NCBI RefSeq assembly: GCF_017301735.1
Contig: NZ_CP071090.1
Coordinates: 1,240,001 to 1,304,000 of the forward strand
DNA from: Pyxidicoccus parkwaysis
Lineage (GTDB): Bacteria > Myxococcota > Myxococcia > Myxococcales > Myxococcaceae
Direction: 5' to 3'
DNA length: 64,000 nucleotides
A program made the translations under genes and the position numbers. Below, one piece after another: positions 27,616-35,446 of the stretch; positions within the stretch are counted from its first letter, which is position 1, and each line of letters starts with the position of its first letter. Below the pieces are notes generated by a model, which saw only the letters and a list, made by a program, of their open reading frames with translations, ran no database searches and was not told where the DNA came from.

Positions 27616-27633
27616 GGGGTCTTCCGCCCGGTG

Positions 27634-29382
27634 TCAGCCCACGGCGTTCGTGGAGGGGACACTGACCCCGGGCGGGCCCGCCTTGCGCACCGTGAAGCCC
27701 ACCCGCGCGCCGCCGCCAGCGCGGTTCTCCGCGAAGGCCTCACCACCATGCGCACGCGCAATCCGCTGCACCAGCGCGAGCCCCAGTCCCAGCGAGCCCG
27801 CCTCGCGCGCCTCGCCGCCACGGTCCTTCCGGTAGAAGGGCTGGAAGATGCGCACCTCCTCGCCCGGCTGGAGGCCCTGGCCCCGGTCGTCCACGAAGAA
27901 AGCCAGGTGCTCGCCGCGCTCCTGGAGGCGCAGCGCCTCCGCGCCCGTGCCGTGCCTGCGCGCGTTCTCCAGCAGGTTCGCCAGCGCGCGGCCCAGCAGC
28001 GTCGCGTCTCCCTGAAGCCCCGCGTCCGCCGCCTCCACGTCCAGCAACTCCACCGACAGCCCCGCGCGCTCCAACGCCTGCGCCGCGAGCGTGCGCGCAT
28101 CCAGCACCCGTGGCGTGAGCTGACCGAAGTCCAGTCGCGAGCTGGCCAGCAGCTCGCCCACCAGCGCGTCCAGCTCCACCACCTCGCGGTCCACCTGGTC
28201 CAGCGTCCTCGGGTTGCCACCGCCGTCGCGCAAGAGCTCCGTCAAGACGCGCATGCGCGCCAGCGGCGTGCGCAGCTCATGGGACACGGCCGCGAGCAGC
28301 TCGCGCTGGTCCGCCACCTGCTTCTCGATTCGCGCGGCCATGTCGTTGAAGGCGACGGCCAGCACCGCGAACTCGCCCGTGGTGTGCGGGAGCACCTCGG
28401 CGCGCGCGTCCAGCCTGCCCGCGCCCAGCGCCTCCGTGGCCTTCACCAGCGTGTCCACCGGCCGCGCCAGCCGCCGCGCCAGCTTCCCCGCCGCCATCCA
28501 CAGCACCGCCCCTGCGAGGAACAGCGGCAGCGCCGCTCGCAGTGGATTGCGCGGACGGAAGGCCGAGTAGCACACGCGCACCACGCCCAGTGGGACGCCA
28601 TTGCGTTCCACGGGCACGCTCAGCTCGGAGCGGCGGCACGGCTCACCCCCGCGCGACAGCAGCGCGTCCGAGGTGTCGCGCAGCTCCACGCCGATATCCA
28701 GGTCCGTGGCGACGGAGCGCACCAGCGCATCTCGCCGCGCGGGCTCGTCCCAGACCTCCTCGAAGCGGTGGGCCGCGAAGGTCCGCATCCGGTCGGTTTC
28801 CTGCTTCCACGTGTTGCCGCCCACCAGGTTCAACACCGTCACCACCACGAGGCCGGTGGCGAGGATGGACAGGCCGAACCAGAGGAACAGGCGCCGGTGC
28901 AGCCGCGCGCGCACGAAGTGCCCCAGCCGGCCCATGCGCCAGTAGTGGCGGTGCCAGCGCGCATGCTCCTGCATGTGACGACGCCAGTGGTGCATGCGGG
29001 CACGCGCCCAGGGCCCCCCAGGGCCCCAGGGGCCGCCGGGGCCCATGCCACCCCCACGCTCCCAGGAACCCGGGTCGCTTCCAGGCCCCCATGCGCCCGG
29101 GCCGTGGCCCATGCGACCGTCCCCATGCTCCCAGGAGCCGTGGCCGCTTCCATGCCCCCATGCGCCCGGGCCGTGGCCCATGGGCTCACCGCCAGGACCT
29201 CGCGGCCCCGGACCGGTACCCGGCATTCCGTCTTCGGGCCCCAGGCCGTCGGAGCAGATGGAGTCGTCTTCGCATTCCCATGGGTGGCGGCGCGGCGCTT
29301 CGCCTTCGGGCCCATGCCCGGACTCGTGCTCCGGAGGTCCGCCTTCGGGCCCGTGGCCCCGGTTGCGTCGGCGGTTTCTCAT
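27634..29382 (-). CDS. sensor histidine kinase with Gly/His-rich N-terminal extension
   Basis: A 582-residue CpxA/EnvZ-type kinase. The first ~170 residues, before the first membrane helix (about 180-200), are extremely rich in Gly, His, Pro and Met, with repeated MGHGPGAWG units. This is unusual for the family and could bind metal. A short periplasmic domain, a second helix (near 300-320), HAMP, and a HisKA domain with SHELRTP follow; the phosphoacceptor is His368. The HATPase has N, G1 (DDRGQG) and G2 (GLGLAL) boxes. Its ATG overlaps the response-regulator stop by four bases. It probably senses envelope or metal stress together with the Spy-like protein upstream. Confidence 0.9.
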   Translation of the reverse strand: MRNRRRNRGHGPEGGPPEHESGHGPEGEAPRRHPWECEDDSICSDGLGPEDGMPGTGPGPRGPGGEPMGHGPGAWGHGSGHGSWEHGDGRMGHGPGAWGPGSDPGSWERGGGMGPGGPWGPGGPWARARMHHWRRHMQEHARWHRHYWRMGRLGHFVRARLHRRLFLWFGLSILATGLVVVTVLNLVGGNTWKQETDRMRTFAAHRFEEVWDEPARRDALVRSVATDLDIGVELRDTSDALLSRGGEPCRRSELSVPVERNGVPLGVVRVCYSAFRPRNPLRAALPLFLAGAVLWMAAGKLARRLARPVDTLVKATEALGAGRLDARAEVLPHTTGEFAVLAVAFNDMAARIEKQVADQRELLAAVSHELRTPLARMRVLTELLRDGGGNPRTLDQVDREVVELDALVGELLASSRLDFGQLTPRVLDARTLAAQALERAGLSVELLDVEAADAGLQGDATLLGRALANLLENARRHGTGAEALRLQERGEHLAFFVDDRGQGLQPGEEVRIFQPFYRKDRGGEAREAGSLGLGLALVQRIARAHGGEAFAENRAGGGARVGFTVRKAGPPGVSVPSTNAVG

Positions 29383-30059
29383 ACGCCCTCTTTGGCGAAC
29401 ACGTAGCCCACGCCGCGCACCGTCTTGATGAGGCGCGTGCCGACGTCACCGAGCTTCTGCCGCAGATGCGAGATGTGCACGTCCACCGTGCGCTCGCCCA
29501 CCACCGTGTCGCTGCGCCCCGCCTCGCCCAGCAGCGCGTCGCGAGGGATGACCCGCCCGGCCCGGCGCACCAGCGCCACCAGCAGGTCGAACTCCAGACC
29601 CGTCAAATCCACCAGCCGCTCCTCCACGCGCACCTCGCGGCCCGCCACGTCGATGGACACGCCGCCCGCCTCCAACCGGTCCGCCACCGCCGACGGCTGC
29701 GAGCGCCGCAGCACCGCCCTCACCCGCGCGAGCAATTCGCGAGGGCTGAAGGGCTTGGGCAGGTAGTCATCCGCACCCAACTCCAGCCCCACCACGCGGT
29801 CCGTCTCGTCGCCCTTCGCGGTGAGCATGATGACGGGGATGCGGCTCTTGGCGCGGATGCGCTTGCACACCTCCAGGCCGTCCATGCCGGGCATCATCAC
29901 GTCCAGCAGCACCGCGTCGTAGGCCCCGGCCTCCAGTGCCGCCAAGCCGCGTCCTCCGTCGGGTGCGTGGGTGACGCTGAGGCCGTTCTGCCCGAGGTAC
30001 TCCGCGAGCAACTCGTACAGCCGGGTGTCGTCGTCGATGAGCAGGACTCGCGTGGACAT
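29379..30059 (-). CDS. OmpR/PhoB-family response regulator (CpxR-like)
   Basis: A 226-residue protein. The receiver has acidic DDD at 9-11, phosphoacceptor Asp53 (LLDVMMPGMDG), Thr80 and Lys102. The C-terminal winged helix shows LTGLEFDLL, SDTVVGERTVDVHISHLRQKL and VRGVGYVF. It is translationally coupled to its kinase (4-bp overlap). It sits 15 bp downstream of the small His-rich protein gene, so autoregulation of the whole cluster is likely, as in cpx systems (inference). Confidence 0.95.
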   Translation of the reverse strand: MSTRVLLIDDDTRLYELLAEYLGQNGLSVTHAPDGGRGLAALEAGAYDAVLLDVMMPGMDGLEVCKRIRAKSRIPVIMLTAKGDETDRVVGLELGADDYLPKPFSPRELLARVRAVLRRSQPSAVADRLEAGGVSIDVAGREVRVEERLVDLTGLEFDLLVALVRRAGRVIPRDALLGEAGRSDTVVGERTVDVHISHLRQKLGDVGTRLIKTVRGVGYVFAKEGV

Positions 30060-30074
30060 GGACGGCCTCGGACT

Positions 30075-30326
30075 CTAGCGCGCCCCCTCGCCAGTCGCGG
30101 GTGGGGCGGTGGGGGCGGGGGGCTGGGCGTATGGAGCCGACTCCCCCCGGGGAGCGCGAGACTCCCACGACTCACGAGGGCCCCGCGAGTCCCAGCGGCT
30201 GTCCCACCGGTCGTCCCAGCGGGCATTGCAGTGGTGGTGGTGGCGGGCAACGGCTGCGAAGCCGGAGGCATAGCCTCCGATGGTGCCCATGGCGAGCAGG
30301 ACGATCAGCAGGCGGCGGCGCATCAT
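30075..30326 (-). CDS. small exported His/Arg-rich protein
   Basis: An 83-residue protein with a basic-hydrophobic signal (RRRLLIVLLAMGTIGGYASGFAA truncated here: residues 3-25), then a HHHHC motif and a WDDRWDSRWDSRG repeat, ending in a Pro/Ala tail. It may be a periplasmic metal-binding accessory to the Spy-like protein and kinase. Tandem ATGs at 30324-30326 and 30321-30323 are both possible. It lies between the Spy-like gene and the response regulator, on the same strand. Confidence 0.65.
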   Translation of the reverse strand: MMRRRLLIVLLAMGTIGGYASGFAAVARHHHHCNARWDDRWDSRWDSRGPRESWESRAPRGESAPYAQPPAPTAPPATGEGAR

Positions 30327-30380
30327 GTGTTCTCCTTCACGAGGACGAGGACGTCTGTCTTCCGGTGCGGGCTTCGGGCC

Positions 30381-30905
30381 TCAGACCATCTGCTCGCCGT
30401 GCCCGCGCCAGCCGCCACGCCCGCCGCAGCGACCATGGCCTCCGCGCCACCCGGGGCCGTAGCCGTACCCGTACCCGAAGCCGTGCTCGATGAGGTCCGC
30501 CAGGTCGCGGCGCTGGCGCGGGTCCAGCGCCTCGTGCACCTGAGACAGCCCGCCCTGCACCGTGCGGCGCAGGTTGTCGAGCGCCACGTCGTGACGGGCG
30601 AACGTCTCGCGCAGCGCCTCGCCGTCGAAGTGCTCACCCCGCATCGCGCGGCCGAGAGCGGCGCGGCTCGGGCCCACCTCGTCGCGCATCTTCGCGAAGG
30701 CCTCAGTGGCCTCCTCTACCGCCTTGATGATGACCTTCTCCTGGCCGGGAGACGTCTCCAGCCGCTCGAAGAGCCAGCGCAGCCGCGCGCGGCCCCAGCG
30801 CCCGCCGCCATGATGATGGTGATGCCAGTGGTGCCAGCGGCGCCCGCCGCGCAGCGTGTGGATGAGACCCGCGAGGCATGCCGTACCAAAAAGGAATCCG
30901 AACAT
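30381..30905 (-). CDS. Spy/CpxP-like periplasmic stress protein
   Basis: A 174-residue protein. The N-terminal helix (MFGFLFGTACLAGLIHTL) is a membrane anchor or signal, followed by a WHHWHHHHHGGG metal-binding cluster. The helical core carries two degenerate LTxxQ-like motifs typical of Spy/CpxP (ETSPGQEKVI and LDPRQRRDL). The tail is Gly/Tyr/Arg-rich. Family members bind unfolded periplasmic proteins or metals and inhibit their sensor kinase. It is first in a cluster of Spy-like protein, small protein, regulator and kinase, which supports a Cpx-like envelope-stress loop. Confidence 0.8.
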   Translation of the reverse strand: MFGFLFGTACLAGLIHTLRGGRRWHHWHHHHHGGGRWGRARLRWLFERLETSPGQEKVIIKAVEEATEAFAKMRDEVGPSRAALGRAMRGEHFDGEALRETFARHDVALDNLRRTVQGGLSQVHEALDPRQRRDLADLIEHGFGYGYGYGPGWRGGHGRCGGRGGWRGHGEQMV

Positions 30906-31254
30906 GTGGTGCTGCTCCCTGACTGAGGCCGGGCCCGACGCGGGCCGGCGCTGTTGACGGGGAGGAAGGTAGAAGGCGGGTGTAAAGGGCGCGCCCGACC
31001 CCCGTGAAGAAGTGTGAAGGGGCGCTGGGGGGCCGCAGCCGGGCTCGGAATGGCGCGGGGGGCCCCCCGGTTTTTCCCATCGAGCGACGCTTCACCCTGG
31101 AGTGTCGACCGCCCGACGCCTGCTCGCCCAGCGGGGAGGGGGGCGGTGGACATCTGCCTCCAGGGTGGATTGTCGTCTCGGTGTTGGGGCGATGTCCGCT
31201 CCACACGGGCAGCCCGGAAGTCCGGACGGCCGCAAAGCAGAAAGAAGAAGGCAC
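30906..31254. other. 349-bp divergent intergenic region without a gene
   Basis: It separates the Spy-like operon from the cold-shock gene and so should hold both promoters; I could not identify either one confidently. A gapless palindrome GGGGGGCCCCCC at 31057-31068 is followed by GGTTTTT on the plus strand and could be a terminator or attenuator in a long cold-shock leader. GTGAAG occurs in close repetition near 31003-31018. Confidence 0.4.
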
Positions 31255-31461
31255 ATGGCAATCGGTACTGTGAAGTGGTTCAACGACGCCAAGGGGTTCG
31301 GCTTCATCGCGCAGGACAACGGTGAGGACGTGTTCTGCCACCACACCGCCATCAACATGGATGGCTTCCGCACCCTCCAGGAGGGGCAGAAGGTGGAGTT
31401 CGAGGTCACTCGCGGCCCCAAGGGCCTGCAGGCCCAGAACGTCCGCGCTGTCGGCACCTGA
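31255..31461 (+). CDS. cold-shock protein (CspA family)
   Basis: A 68-residue single OB-fold. It opens with [15 protein letters not shown], which contains RNP1 KGFGFI; RNP2 is VFCHHTAI, with Cys-His-His replacing the usual Val-His-Phe. It ends with [10 protein letters not shown]. It binds single-stranded RNA and DNA and melts secondary structure. The ATG at 31255 has AAGAAGAAGG 4 bp upstream. A longer in-frame start 51 codons earlier is rejected, because the CSP fold begins here. Confidence 0.95.
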   Translation: MAIGTVKWFNDAKGFGFIAQDNGEDVFCHHTAINMDGFRTLQEGQKVEFEVTRGPKGLQAQNVRAVGT

Positions 31462-31666
31462 CCCGTAGCGCGGCCACCCCTGGTGGTGCTCGAGGCCCGG
31501 TCTCCCACGAGGAGGCTGGGCCTTCGTGTTTCTGGCCCCCGGCCCGGCGGGCAGGCGGGCTCGCGGTGTCCACCCGCCGACGCAAGGCCTCCTTCCTTAC
31601 CTTCACGGCAGGAGCGCGGCGCACCCGCCGCCATTCACCGCCTTCGGGGCGAAGGAGACGCGAGGC

Positions 31667-32041
31667 ATGGGCGACACCAGCGTGAAGAAGGTCGAGAGTC
31701 GGCACTCGCCGAAGGGCGACATGGGGCAGAAGTACCTGGCCTCCGGCGTCCGCCTGTCCATGCGCCTGTGGGAGGACGAGCCTCCCGGCGAGCCCGCGCC
31801 CGCCGCCGCCCGCGACTACGAGACGGTGGGCTACGTGCTGAAGGGCCGCGCCGAGTTGCACCTCGAAGGACAGGTCATCCTGCTCAACCCCGGTGACTCG
31901 TGGCTGGTGCCGCGAGGCTCCTCGCACACGTACAAGGTGCTGGAGACCTTCTCCGCCGTGGAGGCGACCAGCCCACCGGCCGCGGTGCACGGTCGCGACG
32001 AGGGCAAGGACGCGGCGCAGAAGAAGCCCGCCAAGGCGTGA
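31667..32041 (+). CDS. cupin-domain protein
   Basis: A 124-residue single-cupin protein. The barrel is seen in ETVGYVLKGRAELHLEGQ (first motif) and LNPGDSWLVPRGSSHTYKV (second motif with His). The usual metal-binding HxH/E set of motif 1 is replaced by Tyr/Thr residues, so metal binding is uncertain. The C-terminus is Lys/Ala-rich. ATG at 31667 follows GGAGACGCGAGG. It is the last core gene before the island boundary, which lies 34 bp beyond the stop. The 205 bp before it hold no gene. Confidence 0.8.
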   Translation: MGDTSVKKVESRHSPKGDMGQKYLASGVRLSMRLWEDEPPGEPAPAAARDYETVGYVLKGRAELHLEGQVILLNPGDSWLVPRGSSHTYKVLETFSAVEATSPPAAVHGRDEGKDAAQKKPAKA

Positions 32042-32074
32042 GGCTTTCCAGGAGCGTGGGGTAGGGGAGGGGGG

Positions 32075-32093
32075 CGGCGGGACTCGAACCCGC
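32075..32093 (-). repeat. left att-like direct repeat (tRNA T-arm/3'-end fragment)
   Basis: The 19-mer CGGCGGGACTCGAACCCGC is identical to 40381-40399. Read on the minus strand it is a T-stem-loop (GCGGG-TTCGAGT-CCCGC) running into an acceptor-like strand CGCCCCC. No D-arm or anticodon arm can be folded on the 5' side, so this is a fragment, not a tRNA gene. Integrases commonly use tRNA 3' ends as attachment sites, and the fragment marks the left edge of the island. Confidence 0.6.
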
Positions 32094-32257
32094 ATCAAAG
32101 CGGAAGCAAAACCCCAAGCAGGTCGCGCTGTTACCGGCTAGCGCTGCGGCGTTCGCCCTGCAGCGACGGAGGGCACGGCGGCATGGCCTACGTGGTGGGC
32201 AGGCCGGGGCCGTGTCATTCATCCAGTTCTTCGGCTCCGCCTTGCAGGTGACTCCAC

Positions 32258-32705
32258 ATGAAGCGCCCGCTGTCGGACGGCACGACGCATCTGCTCTTCA
32301 CCGGGCTGGAGCTGCTCCGCCGGCTGGCCAGCCTGGTGCCTTCTCCGAGGGCAAACCTGACGAGGTTCCACGGCGTCTTTGCCCCAGGCGCGACAGTGCG
32401 TCCATTTCTGCTCCCTCAAGCAGGGGCGAAGCCGGGGCATGAGGAGGAGATCCCCGCCGTTGCCGCGACGGTGGAGGAGCCGAGGAAGGAGCGCACACCC
32501 CGTTTGGACTGGGCCGGGCTGCTGCGCCGGACGTTCGCGCTGGATGTGTTCGCGTGCCTGACTGAGGTGTGGAGGCAGGCGGCGGGTGTTGGCGTACGTG
32601 AAGGGAGCAGGAGGGGGGAGGGCGATTGTGGAGCACCTGGGGTTGGCCTACGGCGAGTGCGCCCTGGCCCCTGCGCGAGGGCCGCCCCAGAGCGCGTGGT
32701 GTTGA
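32258..32705 (+). pseudogene. IS91-family transposase C-terminal remnant, copy 1
   Basis: The reading frame from 32258 matches the C-terminal half of IS91/ISCR Y2 transposases: LLRRLASLVPSPRANLTRFHGVFAP, then PRLDWAGLLRRTFALDVFAC. A frameshift near 32560 moves the rest (CGGRRRVLAYVKGAGG through RGPPQSAWC and a TGA at 32703-32705) into another frame. The N-terminal catalytic tyrosine region is absent. This is the longest of three copies in the island, all in the same orientation. Confidence 0.85.
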
Positions 32706-33012
32706 AGCTCAAGCCGCCACAGCCAGCAAAGAGAGCCAGGCCCCTGCTGCGCCCCTTCCGGGAAGGCGGCTGGGCTGGGCAGGCGTATGTCTGCTGGAGA
32801 TGAAAGGCTTCTGCGCCGGCCCGGCGTGCGCCTCATGGGCTCCCCGTCAGCATCCCTCACCTCCCGCTTTGTTCCCGCCCGCTACGCCCAAGAGGGCTCC
32901 TGTCCTTCCTCTGCTCGAGGGCTTGCAGCGCGCGGCGGACGAAAGAGGTCATGCCCTGGAGAAGGGGTGGCGCTATCATCACCTGTGCGGCCGTCATGGA
33001 AAGGACTCGGGT
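32706..33012 (+). other. 307-bp spacer after IS91 remnant
   Basis: No gene is seen. The first ~80 bp still resemble the sequence after IS91 copy 2 (GTGGTGTTGA, CTCAAG, GGCGGC blocks), so they may be the element's 3' terminus. The last part carries the ribosome site GGAAAGGA used by the next gene. Confidence 0.5.
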
Positions 33013-33894
33013 ATGCCAGAGCTTGATACGCTTGATGCGCTGCGGAATGTGCTCTTATGTGAGCGGTCAGTTCTCAACGAGGGGCATGAGGTTCATGGCT
33101 ACTCGATCTACTGCCCGAAGTGTGTCGGTGTCCGGAGGACACGGATGCAGATGCGGTGTTTACGAAGCACTGCGATTAAAACAAGTGGTGAGACTAGGCC
33201 AAAGACTAAGTCGTTGAGCGAAATCGAGGACCCAGACGATTACCCGACCCCAGAGCAGCAGGAGGAAGAGGAACACGACCGAGAGGAATACAAGGAAGGG
33301 TTGCTGCGGTACGGCATGGCGCCTGCGCTGTTTGTTATGAAGTGTGGCGAATGCGACACCGGTTTCACCGCCGTTGTCTATAATGGCGCGAGTGGTGAAT
33401 CGTTGGCGGTGTTTCCAGATGTGGCCGGGGGAATTGCTACCCCAAAGACTCCGGAGTCAGTTGGTTATTATCTCGATCAAGCCGCTCGTGCCCAATCTGT
33501 CGATGCAATGAGTGCGGCAGCGACGATGTATCGCGCTGCTCTTGAGCATTTGCTCGAAGAACAGGGCATTTCGGGGGGAATGCTCGGGCCGAGATTAGAG
33601 GCGCTTCTGAGAAAGCGCGAGGCCAATGACAAAAGCATTCCGGAATGGGTGTATAGGATCAATCCAGAGTATCTGACGGTCATAAAGGACCTTGGGAACG
33701 GGGCGGTTCATACAAATAAGGGTGATGTGTCGTTGCAGGGACATATCAATTCGAGTATTGTGGTGTTGATTCAGACTGCCTTTGAATCATTGTTGGAGCA
33801 CGTGTATGAGGCGCCCGCTCGAGAGACGGAACACTTGACGAAGCTGCGAGCGGCAGCAGCAGCCGTTACGCCACCAAAGAAGGCCAAGGGCTGA
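33013..33894 (+). CDS. zinc-ribbon / DUF4145-like protein
   Basis: A 293-residue protein. The N-terminal half has two Cys pairs, CPKC (34-37) and CGEC (111-114), forming a split zinc ribbon around a charged acidic insert. The C-terminal half (about 160-250) reads as DUF4145: ARAQSVDAMSAAATMYRAALEHLLEE, then LEALLRKRE and VIKDLGNGAVHTNKGD. That domain is frequently found in restriction and other phage-defence proteins. Codon use is clearly less GC-rich than in neighbouring core genes (TTG, GTT, TAT and AAT are common), which supports horizontal transfer. It is flanked by IS91 remnants 1 and 2. Confidence 0.75.
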   Translation: MPELDTLDALRNVLLCERSVLNEGHEVHGYSIYCPKCVGVRRTRMQMRCLRSTAIKTSGETRPKTKSLSEIEDPDDYPTPEQQEEEEHDREEYKEGLLRYGMAPALFVMKCGECDTGFTAVVYNGASGESLAVFPDVAGGIATPKTPESVGYYLDQAARAQSVDAMSAAATMYRAALEHLLEEQGISGGMLGPRLEALLRKREANDKSIPEWVYRINPEYLTVIKDLGNGAVHTNKGDVSLQGHINSSIVVLIQTAFESLLEHVYEAPARETEHLTKLRAAAAAVTPPKKAKG

Positions 33895-34145
33895 AGTGCG
33901 GTGTCGAGCGCGGGCTCATTCGTCTCTGCCCGCGTCGTCATCCGTTGTGTTGCCCTCGTTTGAGTGGTTGGTGGCGCTCTCGTTCGTCCGCATCTTCACC
34001 ACGTGCTTGTAGATGAGTCAGACCATAGCGTCCACGCGATCATCGCGCGCTCGCTGGTGCTGGACCTGCTGACGACGGGCGGCGTGGAGGCCCTGAAGCC
34101 CCAGTGTGGCTCCAACCTCACGCGTCCCCCTTCTTAACCTCTTTC

Positions 34146-34178
34146 GCCGGCCCGGTGCCTTGAGCGCACGGGCCGGCG
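34146..34178. terminator. hairpin beside the truncated FG-GAP gene
   Basis: CGCCGGCCCG pairs with CGGGCCGGCG around a 13-base loop, 12 bp beyond the FG-GAP stop codon. There is no U-tract. The rest of 33895-34190 holds no gene; a short translatable stretch at about 34000-34135 (ESDHSVHAIIARSLVLDLL) may be a fragment of something lost. Confidence 0.5.
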
Positions 34179-34190
34179 GGCCGCGTCCCG

Positions 34191-34919
34191 TCAGGGGGCG
34201 CGGAAAGTGGTGGGCGCGACAGGGACCGTCAATGTCAGCGCGGGGCGGTCCGCGCGCAGCAGCATGAAGCCTCCGACCGAGTCGCGGGCGAGGAGGTCAG
34301 CGTCTCCGTCTCCGTCTCCGTCCGCGTCCCCCATGAAGTAGCGGTTCGGCTCATTCCAGCCCCATGCGTCCGACATGAAGCTGGTGGCCAGCGTGCTGCT
34401 CAGGGCCAGATAGGTCGGCTCGGCGCGCAGTGCCACGAAGCTGCCCGACGCGAAGCGCAGCACCAAGTCCTTGTCGCCGTCCCCGTCGTAGTCCATGACG
34501 AAGAAGCGGTTGCCCTCGTTCCAGCCGTTCGCATCCGAGAAGGTGGAGTTGCTGTAGAGCGCGGCCGTAGAGATGAGGTGCGTCACGTCCGAGCGCAAGG
34601 CGCCGAAGTCACCTAACGCGTTCCGGGTGATGAGGTCGTCGTCGCCGTCCCTATCGTAATCCATGACCCAGAAACGGTTGCCGTCGTTCCAGCCGTTCGC
34701 GTCCGTCGGGTTCGCGGCGAAGTAGAGGACGCCGGCGTTCACGAAGGAGGTGCCATTGGAGCGCAGAGCAGTGAAGACGCCGAACGCGTCGCGTGCAATG
34801 AGGTCGTCGTCGCCATCTCCGTCGTAGTCGGCCATGAACAAGCGGTTGCCGCTGGACCACCCAGTGGCATCCGTCATGCCCGTGTTGATGAGGTCTCCGC
34901 TCACGCGGGTGTAGCTGCC
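34191..34919 (-). pseudogene. FG-GAP/VCBS repeat protein, N-terminally truncated
   Basis: At least four repeats of about 55 residues each contain a calcium-type loop (DYDGDGDDDL, DYDRDGDDDL, DYDGDGDKDL, DADGDGDGDADL) and an aromatic ANGWN motif. Such repeats form integrin-like beta-propellers on secreted proteins. The open frame continues upstream of the first usable start (34904) until about 34920, where sequence matching IS91 copy 2 begins. The gene has therefore lost its N-terminus and signal peptide to that insertion or rearrangement. The C-terminus (APTTFRAP) is intact. Confidence 0.8.
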
Positions 34920-34920
34920 T

Positions 34921-35215
34921 CCGCTCCCTCAGGCAGGGGCGGAGCCGGGGCATGAGGAGGAGATCCCCGCCGTTGCCGCGACGGTGGAGGAGCCGAGGAA
35001 GGAGCGCACACCTCGTTTGGACGGGGCCGGGCTGCTGCGCAGGTCGTTCGCCCTGGACGTGTTGGCCTGCGTGAGGTGTGGAGGCAGGCTTAAGGGTGTT
35101 GGCGTGCGTGAAGGGAGCATGCGGGGTGCGCGCGATTGTGAAGCATCTGGGCCTGGCCACTGCAGGTGCGAGGCGAGCCCCGGAGCGAGGGCCACATAAG
35201 GCAGCGTGGTGTTGA
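34921..35215 (+). pseudogene. IS91-family transposase C-terminal remnant, copy 2
   Basis: From about 34921 the DNA closely matches copy 1 (the block from GCAGGGGCG to AAGGAGCGCACAC is almost identical). It encodes PRLDGAGLLRRSFALDVLACVRCGGR, then after a frameshift near 35090 VLACVKGACGVRAIVKHLGLA, ending AAWC with a TGA at 35213-35215. It lacks everything N-terminal, including the LVPSPRxN motif. It joins the truncated FG-GAP gene on its left and precedes the STAND-like gene by about 230 bp. Confidence 0.85.
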
Positions 35216-35446
35216 TGCGCTCAAGACAACCCACAGGCCCAGCTCAGGCTCTTGCCGCGCCCTGATGGGAGGGCGGCCTGGGCAGCAGTGCGCCCTATGG
35301 GGTGCTCGGCCCCCTACACGGGCCTGGCACACAGCTCGGGCGGCTCCCGTCCGCGGCCCTCCTCGGCCCCTCCGCTCCAGCCCTCACCTTCAACCGGCCT
35401 CCCATTTTTCTTATGCTCTCGCCTAAGGAAGGAGTGGCTTACGGAC

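Noticed and set aside
32075..32150. complete tRNA gene at the left island edge
   Set aside because: Only a T-arm and acceptor-like strand can be folded. No D-arm, anticodon loop or matching 5' acceptor strand is present.
35252..35446. N-terminal extension of the STAND-like protein from 35252
   Set aside because: The 65 extra residues are Pro/Arg/Ser-rich, derive from the IS91-linked spacer and precede the ribosome site AAGGAAGGAG.
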